A stretch of 64,000 nucleotides of DNA, taken from the NCBI RefSeq assembly GCF_002563895.1, contig NZ_PDJB01000001.1:107501-171500 (forward strand), written 5' to 3'. Both the position numbers and the translations under genes were made by a program. The DNA is from Pseudomonas lurida. GTDB lineage: Bacteria; Pseudomonadota; Gammaproteobacteria; Pseudomonadales; Pseudomonadaceae. Of this stretch, positions 1 through 10,600 are shown piece after piece (position 1 is the stretch's first letter; each line of letters begins with the position of its first letter). The notes under the pieces are model-generated. The model was not told where the DNA came from and ran no database searches. It saw only the letters and a program-made list of their open reading frames with translations.

Positions 1-506
<506 letters not shown>

Positions 507-660
507 TATAACACCCAAGCAATTTGACTACTCTAACGAGCATCAGATTGCGGTGTGTGAAGACGAAATGAACCGAAAGTTCGAATCTCACAAACACCGA
601 AAGCTATCACATACCCATTTTGCTGAAGCGAGGCCAGCTGGCCACGACTCAGTACCCGAA

Positions 661-780
661 TTTCTTGACGACCATAGAGCATTGGAACCACCTGATCCCA
701 TCCCGAACTCAGCAGTGAAACGATGCATCGCCGATGGTAGTGTGGGGTTTCCCCATGTGAGAGTAGGTCATCGTCAAGAT
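661..780 (+). rRNA. rrf: 5S rRNA, copy 1
   Basis: Typical Pseudomonas 5S rRNA of ~120 nt. It carries the conserved CCCGAACTCAG and GGTGAGAGTAGG-type blocks (here TGTGAGAGTAGG). It lies downstream of the 23S gene and is followed directly by its own terminator. Confidence 0.95.
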
Positions 781-788
781 TAAATTCC

Positions 789-822
789 AAAACCCCTGTT
801 TGCTGACGCAAACAGGGGTTTT
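789..822 (+). terminator. Rho-independent terminator after 5S copy 1
   Basis: Strong inverted repeat AAAACCCCTGTTTGC / GCAAACAGGGGTTTT with a short loop and a terminal T run, nine bases after 5S copy 1. It separates the two 5S genes, so copy 2 is either transcribed by read-through or is largely silent. Confidence 0.85.
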
Positions 823-885
823 GTTTATGTAGAAGTCCATGAATTTCACCGGCACGTTGCCAACGCAACGGTCTGGTACACAGAA

Positions 886-1005
886 TTTCTTGACGACCAT
901 AGAGCATTGGAACCACCTGATCCCATCCCGAACTCAGCAGTGAAACGATGCATCGCCGATGGTAGTGTGGGGTTTCCCCATGTGAGAGTAGGTCATCGTC
1001 AAGAT
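886..1005 (+). rRNA. rrf: 5S rRNA, copy 2
   Basis: Second 120-nt 5S gene, identical to copy 1 as read. It lies 105 bp downstream, beyond a terminator. Extra 5S genes at the end of an rrn operon are known in pseudomonads. Confidence 0.93.
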
Positions 1006-1014
1006 TGAATTCCG

Positions 1015-1047
1015 AAACCCCTGTCTGCTAGCGCAGACAGGGGTTTT
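1015..1047 (+). terminator. Rho-independent terminator after 5S copy 2
   Basis: Stem AAACCCCTGTCTGC / GCAGACAGGGGTTTT with a T run, ten bases after the second 5S. Its stem resembles the first terminator, consistent with duplication of a 5S-plus-terminator unit. Confidence 0.85.
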
Positions 1048-1134
1048 GTCGTTTAGGGGTCGTACTTATCGGTGCTTCTACGGCTCCACTGGCCGCTCCT
1101 CAAGCAATGATGGGCGGGTGGAGGCTGCAGGTAG

Positions 1135-1166
1135 AAAAAAGCCAACGCCCGTTATCAGGCGCCGGC
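1135..1166 (-). terminator. Terminator of the TonB receptor gene
   Basis: On the minus strand, GCCGGCGCC and GGGCGTTGGC pair (with G-T pairs) around a short loop and are followed by six T. It sits just beyond the receptor stop codon and faces the rrn operon. Confidence 0.65.
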
Positions 1167-1186
1167 TTGGTTTGAACTTAGGCGTA

Positions 1187-3158
1187 TCAGAACTGATAAC
1201 TCACAGTCGCGCTGAGATTACGTTCTTCCCCCAGATAGCAGAAGTTCAGGCTGGCACAGGAAGCCACATAAGTCTCATTGGTAAGGTTGTTGGCATTGAG
1301 CCTCACATCGACACCCGCCAGTCCTACTTTGCCCAGGTCATAGCCTACAGACGCGTCAAACAGCGTGTAGGACGGTACCTTCATAGTGTTCTCCGCATCA
1401 GCCCAGCTATAACCGACATACCGCACCCCACCCCCCAGCCTCAATCCGTCCAGCGCTCCGCTATCGAACTTGTAATCCGCCCAGACCGACGCCATGTGAC
1501 GCGGTGCTTGAGTGGGCGAATTGCCCTTGTTCTCGATCACGTTGTCAGCAGTACTCAAGGTACTCACCATCGATTTGGAGTACGCGATATCGGTAAAGGT
1601 GTAGCTACCCAGAACCTTGAGGTTGTCGGTCAACTGCATATGTGCTTCCAGTTCCAATCCCTGTGAGCGAACGGCCCCTACAGCACGATAGAAGTTTTCC
1701 TGGGGTAGCTTGGTCGCCAAGTTTTCCTGGTCGATGCGAAACCACGACGCTGTGAACAGATTGTCCGTGCCTGGCGGCTGGTACTTCAGGCCCACCTCCC
1801 ACTGCGTTCCATCAGTCGGTGCCAGCGGGTTGCCTGCGCTGTCTGAATAGGAGTTGGGATTGAAGGATTCGGAATAGCTGAGGTAGGGCGCCAGCCCATT
1901 ATCAAACAGATACATCGCCCCGGCGCGCCCAGTGAGCTTGGTGCGTTTGTCACTGATTTCGGTGCCAATCGGGCGGCTCGTCTCGGAGATCCGATTCTCA
2001 TCGGACGTCTCTACCCAGTCCTGCCGCAGCCCCAGGGAAAATCGCCATTTATCCATTTCAACCAGGTCTTGCAGATAGACGCCAGTCTGCTCGAGCCGGC
2101 GCAGGTAACTGGTTGGGCTGTCATAGCGGATAGCGGAATTGCCATACACAGGATTGAATGCATTGATTGACTGTAGCGACCCACTCGTCCAATCCACTAC
2201 GGTTTTACGCCGCTGGTAATCGGCGCCCATCAGCACCGTGTGTTTGGTTGCCCCAGTGAAAAACTCGGCTTGCAGCATGTTATCGATGATAAAAGCGTGC
2301 AGCTTCTCATCGCCTCCCGAGTAATAGCGGTTCAGCTCATTGCTGGTCGGTGTGGTCCAGCCATACGCATACACCTGGTCCAACTGCACGTTGGAATCCA
2401 GGTACCGGAAGTTTTGTCGGGCAGTAAAGACATCATTGAAGCGATGTTCGAACTGATACCCAAAGGATTGTTGATCACGCCGGTACCCATCCACCCCCGG
2501 CTCGCCTTCGAAGAAATGGCTGGAGATCCTCTGGCCATTACGTTGGTGCAGCGCGCCGTCGGCCGGCATACCGCTGTGATAGCCTCCATCAGGGTCGTGC
2601 TGAAGATAAGCCTGGAGCGTCAGCGAGGTGTCATCGGTAAAGTCCATGCTCAACGTTGGCGCCAACGCGTACCGCTGTTCCCTGGCGTGGTCGAATTGTG
2701 TGTCGGACTTATCCGCCAGTCCCGTCAAACGATAGGCGATGCGTTTGTCGTCATCTACCGGGCCGCTGAAGTCAAAACCCATACCGCGTTGACGATGGCT
2801 GCCTACTGTCGCCTGTACCTGATGATAAGGCTCGAACAACGGCTTCTTGCTGGTCAGCGCCACCAGGCCGCCGGGCGAACTGCGCCCGTACAACACCGAA
2901 GAAGGTCCTCTGAGAATGTCCACGCGCTCCAGGAAATACGGATCAACCTGCATGGTGCTGTAAGTGCCGCTGTCCCCCATGGACTTCAAGCCGTCGAGGT
3001 AAATGTTATCCACGGACCCATCGTTGAAGCCGCGCATCGCCACATAGTCATAGCGGTGCGTCGCACCATAGGGGTTGGTCAACACACCTGGCGTGTAGCG
3101 CATGGCTTGAGCAACCGTCTGCGAACCTTGGTCATCCATCTGCTCGCGTGTCACCACC
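1187..3158 (-). pseudogene. TonB-dependent siderophore receptor, 3' part (split by island)
   Basis: This encodes about 656 residues of an outer-membrane siderophore receptor. It starts inside the plug domain (VVTREQMDDQG, then RYTPGV and the RGF/LDGL plug motifs), continues through a 22-stranded-type barrel and ends in the terminal aromatic SYQF. There is no signal peptide, STN domain or TonB box. These are encoded at 40929-41454 on the same strand, beyond a 37.8-kb insertion. Joining the two parts at their shared GT gives a continuous frame reading QTVSV-VTREQ, about 831 residues, a normal length for an STN-containing receptor. This fragment has no plausible start or export signal and should be inactive while the island is present. 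Ligand unknown; siderophore-type by family. Confidence 0.9.
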
Positions 3159-3180
3159 AAAACTAAGTAAATTCGTCAAA
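3156..3180 (-). other. attR: island/receptor junction
   Basis: Right half-site of the serine-recombinase attachment site. The shared core (GT on the minus strand) is at 3156-3157. The island-side arm ATTCGTCAAA at 3171-3180 starts exactly 13 bp beyond the core. The mirror arm TTTGACGAAT lies 13 bp from the core at the other junction (40905-40914). The bases at 3155 and below continue the receptor coding sequence. Confidence 0.85.
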
Positions 3181-3497
3181 AAATATTTTGTTTAGAAATA
3201 CCGTATCCATTCTCCAGGATCTGCATTTTCGATCACTTTTCTTGACCAGTGAGAGCACGGATAACCAAGTTATTCGATGAAAACGCGAGGTTCTCTCACC
3301 CTCAATTGGAACATTTGTACTCATAAAACGGAAAGTTCCATACCGTTTGTCGGATATTTATTTCACTCGTTACGTTTTATCTCGATAAAAATCAATGAAT
3401 TAACCTGGACTCTTAAAAACGCATTAGGTGTCATGATATTGGCGTCATTTATATGTGATGTTATTTTAAGTCGATTAATAAAAACTATGGATGGAAT
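3181..3497. other. AT-rich leader upstream of cdiB
   Basis: About 320 bp of AT-rich sequence between the island end and cdiB. It must hold the cdi promoter, but I cannot place one securely; TTGACC at about 3242 is a possible -35. A 90-codon open frame (3277-3549) overlaps the cdiB start and looks fortuitous. Confidence 0.4.
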
Positions 3498-5222
3498 ATG
3501 CGAGCGGCTCCCCATTATTCTCAGATGCTGCTCTGCCTGGCATTTTTAGGCGAAAGTGCTGCCCAGCGTGCCTTTGCATCGCCTAGCCCAGGCGATTTGA
3601 ACCTCATTCGTGGTCAACAAAACCAATTGCTTGAAGAGCAACGCCGTCGCCTTGAAGATATCAAGGAGCTGCCAGGCAAATCTGAAGCGGCCTCCGCTAC
3701 GGTGGCACCGGAGGATTCACGCTGCTTTCTCATCAAAACCATCGAATTTAAAGGCGCTGATGCCCTGTCGGTAGCCGAGCGCGACCGCTTGCTCAAGCCC
3801 TACATCGGTCAATGCCTCGGTGTGTCGCAACTGAACGCGCTACTCAAGGCGGTTACCGATCAATACGTTGATAGGGGCCTCGTCACCAGCCGTGCGTACT
3901 TGCCGCAACAAGACCTGTCCAGTGGGCACCTGCAGGTGCTGGTGGTGGAGGGCAAGCTTGAAGGGTTGAAGGCGGGCGAAGGTAGCCAACTGTCTGAGCG
4001 TGAGTTGTCCATGACCTTTCCAGGTCAACTCGGTGTGCCGGTCAACCTTCGGGAAATCGAACAACTGCTGGAGCAACTCAACCGGTTGCCGTCGAACAAG
4101 GCCAAGATGGACCTTGCACCTGGCTCTCAGGTAGGTGGTAGCAATGTGGTGGTTAACAACACCCCCCAAAAACCTTGGCTCGTGAGCCTTACACGCAGCA
4201 ATGAAGGCCAAAAAAGCACGGGCGAACAACAATGGGGGACCGGCTTTGAGTGGGATAGTCCTTTGGGTTTGGCTGATCAATTGGTGCTTCGCGGTGGTCA
4301 TGATGCAATCAGCGACCATCAAAAAACCTCCAAAAACGCCGCACTCAACTACAGCTTGCCGTGGGGCTGGTGGACCTTCAGCTACGCCTATAGCGAGAGC
4401 GAATACCGCTCATTAGCCCAAGGCAACGGCTTTGATTTCAAACAAACAGGTGATAGTGAAAACCACCAATTGCGTGCCGAGCGGGTTGTCTACCGCGATG
4501 CATTGAGTAAAACCTCGCTCAACGTCGGTGTGTCCCATCTGCGCACCAACAACTACATCGAAGACAGTCGCCTAGCGGTGAGCAGCAATCGCTTGAGCGA
4601 GCTGCAACTGGGGATCAACCACGGTCGTCGGGTGGGCAGTGCCTTCGTCAACATTGACCTGGGTGTGCAGAACGGCATCGGCGCCTTTGATGCCCAGCGT
4701 AATAACCAGCACCGAGATCAATTGGGCAGTCTCACGGCCACCCCGGACTACCGCAAATACACCGGCACAATCAGCTATCTGCAGCCGTTCACGCTGTGGG
4801 GTGAGTCATTGAGTTTTACCAGCCTGGTTACCGGTCAGCGCAGTGAGGACGTGTTGTTCAGTGCGCAACGCATGAGTTTGGGAGGGCTGTCGTCTGTTCG
4901 CGGTTACAAGGATCAAACCCTCTCGGGCGACAGTGGTGGCTACTGGCGTAACGACCTGCGCTGGAGCCGCCCCGTAACTCTGGATTGGTTGCGTCCCGTA
5001 CTCAGTGAATACGGCACCAGTTTGGGTTATGACCAAGGTGTGATCCGGCGCGACCGTTACAACGAAAACGTCCACGGCAGGGTATCCAGCAACTCCTTGG
5101 AGTTTTTCGCCAAAGGCCAATACCTCAGCACGAGTGTCACTCTTGCCCATTCCCTGGAACGTCCGAACGTAATCACCGAGCGCGAAGCGCCGATTTATTT
5201 CCGTATGGACTTTTTCCTTTAA
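3498..5222 (+). CDS. cdiB: CdiB/ShlB-family two-partner secretion transporter
   Basis: 574-residue outer-membrane TpsB protein that exports CdiA. It has an N-terminal signal region (about 1-28) and a Q/R/E-rich N-terminal helix (NQLLEEQRRRLED). Two POTRA-like segments span about 75-215 (IKTIEFKGADAL and LQVLVVEGKLEG), followed by a C-terminal beta-barrel. The barrel carries the conserved plug-loop motif VRGY (about 467) and ends in an aromatic-rich DFFL. Length and order match ShlB/CdiB. It precedes cdiA by 32 bp, forming a cdiB-cdiA operon. The gene appears intact. Confidence 0.92.
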   Translation: MRAAPHYSQMLLCLAFLGESAAQRAFASPSPGDLNLIRGQQNQLLEEQRRRLEDIKELPGKSEAASATVAPEDSRCFLIKTIEFKGADALSVAERDRLLKPYIGQCLGVSQLNALLKAVTDQYVDRGLVTSRAYLPQQDLSSGHLQVLVVEGKLEGLKAGEGSQLSERELSMTFPGQLGVPVNLREIEQLLEQLNRLPSNKAKMDLAPGSQVGGSNVVVNNTPQKPWLVSLTRSNEGQKSTGEQQWGTGFEWDSPLGLADQLVLRGGHDAISDHQKTSKNAALNYSLPWGWWTFSYAYSESEYRSLAQGNGFDFKQTGDSENHQLRAERVVYRDALSKTSLNVGVSHLRTNNYIEDSRLAVSSNRLSELQLGINHGRRVGSAFVNIDLGVQNGIGAFDAQRNNQHRDQLGSLTATPDYRKYTGTISYLQPFTLWGESLSFTSLVTGQRSEDVLFSAQRMSLGGLSSVRGYKDQTLSGDSGGYWRNDLRWSRPVTLDWLRPVLSEYGTSLGYDQGVIRRDRYNENVHGRVSSNSLEFFAKGQYLSTSVTLAHSLERPNVITEREAPIYFRMDFFL

Positions 5223-5254
5223 TTCTCTTTTTCGCTCTTTTTGAGATATTCGAC

Positions 5255-7651
5255 ATGGACGTTCTCCGTTCGGCTTCTTTGGCTCGTCAATTTTCTGTGC
5301 CTCTGACAACCCGAGAGCATTTTTGGGGAATGCCAAAGCGCGGGCTAGCCTTGTTGTTGGCCAATGTCATGTTCTGGCAACCCTTGTGGGCACAGGCTGA
5401 TGGCATTGCGGTCAGTGGACCGAGCACGACCTTGGGTCAGGCGGGTAATGGAGTGCCGATCGTCAACATTGCCGCACCCAATGGCAGTGGTTTGTCTCAC
5501 AACCAATTCAGTGACTATAACGTCGGTCAACAGGGCGTCATTCTTAACAACTCCACTAACCGCACCCAATCAACCCAGTTGGGCGGGATCATTCTGGGCA
5601 ACCCTAATCTCAAGGGTAACGCGGCCAATATCATCCTCAACGAGGTGACCGGTGGTAGCCCCAGTCAGTTGCGTGGCTATACCGAAGTGGCGGGCCAATC
5701 GGCCAAAGTCATTGTTGCCAACCCGTATGGCATTAGTTGCAACGGCTGCGGGTTTATCAACACCCCCAATGTGACGTTGACCACGGGCAAACCGGTCTTG
5801 GATAACGGACGCCTGGACCATTACCAAGTGGATGGGGGGGCAATCTCCATTGATGGGCAAGGTTTAAATGCCAGCAACGTGGGCAGCTTTGAAATCATCA
5901 CCCGCGCCGCGCAGGTCAATGCCCAAATCAACGCCAACCAACTGACCGTTGTGGCGGGGCGTAACGATGTTAATGCTCAAACCCTGGCCACTACCACCCG
6001 TGCAGACGACGGCAGTACTAAACCCCTATTGGCTATCGACTCCAGCGCTTTGGGTGGGATGTACGCCGGGGCTATTCGTCTGGTGGGGACTGAAGCGGGT
6101 GTCGGCGTAAAACTTGACGGCACGATGGCCGCCAGTGGTGGTGATATTCAGCTCGATGTCAATGGGCATTTGAGTTTGGCGCAAGCGGCAGCCAGTGGTG
6201 CGGTCACCGTCAAAGCCGTCAGTGCTGATTTGCAAGGGCCGGTCTATGGCGGCTCGACGCTGGCGGTCAACACGCAGGGCGATTTGAACAGCCGTAAAAC
6301 CCTGGCGGCGCGTGACACCATCACCCTTACCAGCGGTGGTCAACTGACCAACAACGGCATCATCGAATCGGGTGTAAATGCCGATAACACGCGTAATAAC
6401 ACAGGTGATGTTCAGGTCACCACACAGACGCTGACCAACACTGGTAACAGCATCATTGCCAGTCGCACTCTTAATATTAGTGCGACTGGGACCGTCAATA
6501 ACCAAGGCGGCACCTTAAGCGCCAAACAAGCCGCAACGCTCACCGCAAACTCCCTGGACAATCAAAACAAGGGACGAGTACTCAGCACCGGCAATCTGGA
6601 TGTAACCGTAAACCAAGTACTCAATGCCCAAGGCGGTTTGATCACCAGCAGCGGCCCTTTAACGGCCACGTTAGGTGAGCTCAATAACCGTAGTGGTGAA
6701 ATATCGAGTCTTGATGCAGCGACGATTACCGTGGCCACGTTGGACAACGTAGCGGGTCTGGTCACTGCCGGTAGTGCGTTGAAATTTTCAGCCAGCGGCG
6801 GCATCAACAACCGACGTGGCGAGATTTCCAGTAGCCAAAGCCTAAATCTTGTAGGGCGAGCCCTGGACAACAGCCAAGGCAAGCTGATCAGTAACGACGC
6901 GTTGACGTTAAACGGCACTAACCTGATTAACCAAGGCGGTCTGATTTCCGGTTTGCAGGGTGTGAGCGTGACGGGCACCGACCTGGACAACCGCAACAGC
7001 GGCACCGTTTCCAGCCGCTACGGCAATGTTGACGTTGAAGTGAGTAATGCACTGCAAAACAGTGGTTCGGGCGCATTGGTCAGTCAAAAAGACTTAACCG
7101 TCACAGCGGCCAGTCTGGATAACAGTGATAAGGGCATTGTTTCCAGCGGTGGAGGTCAAACTCTGACGATCAGCGATGTGCTCATCAATAGCCAAGGCGG
7201 CTTGATCGACAGCGGTGCCGACCTCGACCTCAACGCACACACCCTCAATAACACCGCTGGCGTCATCAACGCCCAGCGCACACTCACCCTGACCGGGACG
7301 AGTCTTGATAACACGCAAGGCAGCCTGGCCAGTAACGGTTCTGTCACCCTCGATCTTTTAGATGCCCTGACCAATACCCATGGGTTGCTCAGCAGTGGCG
7401 GTGACTTTTTATTAAAGCGGTCCACCCAAGTCAATAACCAGGACGGTCAATTGGCGAGTCAAGGGCTGTTGACATTGTTGATCGGTGGCTTGGATAACCG
7501 CAATAGTGGCACGGTAGCGGCTAACGACACGCTGACTCTCACAGCAACTGGGGCGGTGCTAAACGGCGACGATGGTTTAATCACCAGCAAAAACGCTGAC
7601 CTTATTCTTAAATCCGACAGTCTCGACAATGCCAAAGCCAAACCGCATTGA
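5255..7651 (+). CDS. cdiA: CdiA exoprotein, N-terminal part (frame broken near 7640)
   Basis: First 798 residues of a CdiA/FHA-like two-partner exoprotein. An extended signal peptide (about 1-48, ending LWAQA) is followed by the TPS secretion domain, with the LGGIILGNPN and ANPYGI motifs around residues 105-160. FHA-type beta-helix repeats follow (many LDN, NQGG and SG.LIS units). The frame stops at 7651 in mid-repeat (DNAKAKPH), while the same repeat pattern continues at once in another frame from 7648. The stop is therefore a frameshift, not a natural end. The truncated product could still be secreted but would carry no toxin. Confidence 0.9.
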   Translation: MDVLRSASLARQFSVPLTTREHFWGMPKRGLALLLANVMFWQPLWAQADGIAVSGPSTTLGQAGNGVPIVNIAAPNGSGLSHNQFSDYNVGQQGVILNNSTNRTQSTQLGGIILGNPNLKGNAANIILNEVTGGSPSQLRGYTEVAGQSAKVIVANPYGISCNGCGFINTPNVTLTTGKPVLDNGRLDHYQVDGGAISIDGQGLNASNVGSFEIITRAAQVNAQINANQLTVVAGRNDVNAQTLATTTRADDGSTKPLLAIDSSALGGMYAGAIRLVGTEAGVGVKLDGTMAASGGDIQLDVNGHLSLAQAAASGAVTVKAVSADLQGPVYGGSTLAVNTQGDLNSRKTLAARDTITLTSGGQLTNNGIIESGVNADNTRNNTGDVQVTTQTLTNTGNSIIASRTLNISATGTVNNQGGTLSAKQAATLTANSLDNQNKGRVLSTGNLDVTVNQVLNAQGGLITSSGPLTATLGELNNRSGEISSLDAATITVATLDNVAGLVTAGSALKFSASGGINNRRGEISSSQSLNLVGRALDNSQGKLISNDALTLNGTNLINQGGLISGLQGVSVTGTDLDNRNSGTVSSRYGNVDVEVSNALQNSGSGALVSQKDLTVTAASLDNSDKGIVSSGGGQTLTISDVLINSQGGLIDSGADLDLNAHTLNNTAGVINAQRTLTLTGTSLDNTQGSLASNGSVTLDLLDALTNTHGLLSSGGDFLLKRSTQVNNQDGQLASQGLLTLLIGGLDNRNSGTVAANDTLTLTATGAVLNGDDGLITSKNADLILKSDSLDNAKAKPH

Positions 7652-10600
7652 ATCTTGATGTATCAGGTGCTGCGGATAACCAAAGCGGCAAGCTCATTGC
7701 CCAAACAGGTGATGTTACTTTCAAGGCCGATAGCCTGGATAACCGTGGCGGTACACTGGCAAGTCTCATGGGCAACCTTCAAGCGCACACGGTGGGTGTG
7801 CTGCGCAATGGTTACGATCTCAATGACAATCGGCAGGGCGGCACTGTTCAGGGGCAGAACCTAAAACTGATCACGGGCAGTGTTGATAACTACGGGGGAC
7901 GCATTGCTGCGCAAACCGGCGACGCCGAGGTCACCACCGGCAATTTCGACAATCGCAATGGCGGTCTTTACGCCAAAAAGTCCGTCAGTGTTACGGGCGC
8001 AGATTTTGATAACAGCGGTACGAACGATGGGCAGATTGCCGGTCAAGACATCACCCTCAATTTGAGCGGAGCCCTGAACAACCAAAAAGGCGTTATTGAA
8101 AGCGACAGTACCTTGAACATAACCGCTGTTAGCCTGGAGAACCAAAAAGGCCAGGTGCGTGCGTTGGGCAAGACTGGCAAGTCTGTGTTTCAAATCGGCG
8201 GTTTATTGGATAACCGCACTGGCACCTTGGAAGTCGCCAACCAAGACTTGGATATTCAAGTAGGCAGTTTCCAGAACACTGGCGGCACCTTGCTGCATGT
8301 GGGCTCCGGCACGTTGGGCATTGCTGCAGCGGCGCTCAATAATGCCGGTGGCAGTGTCACTACTCGCGGCGGCTTGACCATTGATCAAGACACATGGGCC
8401 AACAACAGTGTGATTCAGGCTGGGCGTCTGACGGTTAAGGTCAATACCTTGACCCAAGACGCCGGTGGTCAGTTGCTGGCTTCTGACAGTTTCACCGGCA
8501 CTGGGAAAAACTGGACCACGGCGGGGTTGATTGCCAGTGATGGTACCTATGATCTGACCCTAGCGGGCAATCTGAATAGCACCGGACGTGCCAGCAGCCT
8601 GGGCAATTTTAACCTGACCGCTGCACAACTCGATTTGAGCAATACCGCGAGCCTTGCCGGTGGTGGTGCATCCACGGTCAACGTTACGGGCACGCTGACT
8701 AACAAGGGTCGCATAACCTCCGCTAGCGATTTTGTCCTGAACGCAGGCACGCTCAACAACTACGGGACGTTGGGCAGCGGTCAAAAACTCACCGCTACCA
8801 CTGGCGCACTGCTTAATGATCACGGGTTGATTTTCAGCGGTGGCGATATGAGCCTTCGGGTTGATGCGCTGAACAACCTGTATGCCGATGTCTACAGCCT
8901 GGGTAATTTGAGCATCGACCGTGATGGTCAGGGCGGATTGGCTAGCAGCATTATCAACAGCTCTTCGAGCATTCAAAGCGACGGTAATTTGAGTCTGGCG
9001 GCGAGCACGATTCAAAATATTCGCGCCATTCTCACCGTCAGTAATCCGGGGATTTATACCGCAAGGATCGGTGAAGTCACCTGCATTGAAGGGTATAACG
9101 CAGGCGATTGCAGCGGTAAGCAAAATCACGTCTGGGAGATTGTTCAGCGTGAAAAGCTGGAGGTGACTGACGCCAGCAGTGCTTCAAGTATCACCTCGGG
9201 CGGATCCCTGAATATTAATGCCGGTGATCTGCTTAACCAGAGCAGCACCATCGCTGCTGCTGGTGATTTGGTAGCGAACCTCAACACCCTGACCAACACG
9301 GGTGTGGAGACGAGTGATACTGAAACGACGCGTGTGTACCTTTCAGAACGCACGCGTAATGCGGGTGCTTGGTACAACGCAGCTAGTTCTTTTACGAATA
9401 AGTACTGGTTTCAAAGTGCAGGGTACACCCCCAATGATTTGGGTGGCTTAACGGCGGCCATCAGTAGCTTCATCGGCATGACTGAGAGAGAGTGGACCCA
9501 GTTTGGCTCTACGCGAAAACTGGCCAGCAGCGATCAACGTTATGCCGCAGTGATTCAGGCGGGTGGGACGCCTACTATCAAGGTCCAGGGTACGCTCGAT
9601 AACAGCGTGGTACGCGCAGGTTATACCTATGTCGGTAGTGGTGTTAAAACCACCACCGATGCTTCCGGCGCCAACGCCGCCGCCGGTTACTCGACCAAAA
9701 TCACGTTTAATTCCCAACTGCATCCTGACCTTTCGCAACAGCAAATCAACCCACTGAGTCTGCCTGGGTTTAGCTTGCCAACCGGCCAGAACGGGTTGTT
9801 TCGGCTCAGTGGTCAAGTGGGTAATTCTGGCGCGTCATCGTCCACCGCCCCTGTGACGAGTGTTCAGGGCGTGCCGGACATCAGCAGCCAGTCTCGCCCC
9901 CAAAAATACCTGATCGAAACCAACCCGGCGCTCACCGACCTTAAGCAGTTCATGAGTTCGGATTATTTACTGTCCAACCTGGGGTACAACCCTGACACCA
10001 GTTGGAAACGTCTAGGCGATGGACTTTATGAACAACGCTTGATTGAGCAGGCCGTGGTGGCCCGTACCGGGCAGCGATTCATTGATGGGCAGACCTCCAA
10101 TCAAGACCTGTTCAAGTATCTGATGAACAACGCTATCCAGAGCAAGCAGCAATTGAATCTGGCTGTTGGCGTGAGTCTGACGGCGGAACAAGTCGCCGCC
10201 CTGACTCACGATATTGTTTGGCTGGAAACCGCCGAGGTCAACGGTGAAAAGGTGCTGGTGCCTGTGTTGTATCTGGCCCAAGCCACTAACCGCTTGGCGC
10301 CCAATGGGGCCTTGATTGCAGGCAACGACCTTAATCTGATTGCTGGCAAGGATCTTCAGAACGCCGGGACATTGCTCGCCACCCGAAACCTGTCCGCTCA
10401 AGCCGGTCAGAATGTGGTTAACAGCGGGCTGGTACAGGCGGGTAACCGTTTGGACTTTCTGGCGGGTAATACGCTGGTCAATACAGCCGGTGGCGTCATC
10501 GCTGGCCGTGATGTGACCCTGACTGCGACCCAAGGCGATGTGGTCAACGAGCGCAGCGTAACCACGCACCAGAGCAGCAGTGGCTACCGCACCGAACGGA

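Noticed and set aside
1046..3166. Plus-strand open frames of 206 and 308 codons
   Set aside because: They are antisense shadows of the receptor gene; the minus-strand frame carries the recognisable protein.
3277..3549. Small gene before cdiB
   Set aside because: It overlaps the cdiB start in another frame, has no recognisable sequence and lies in an AT-rich promoter region.
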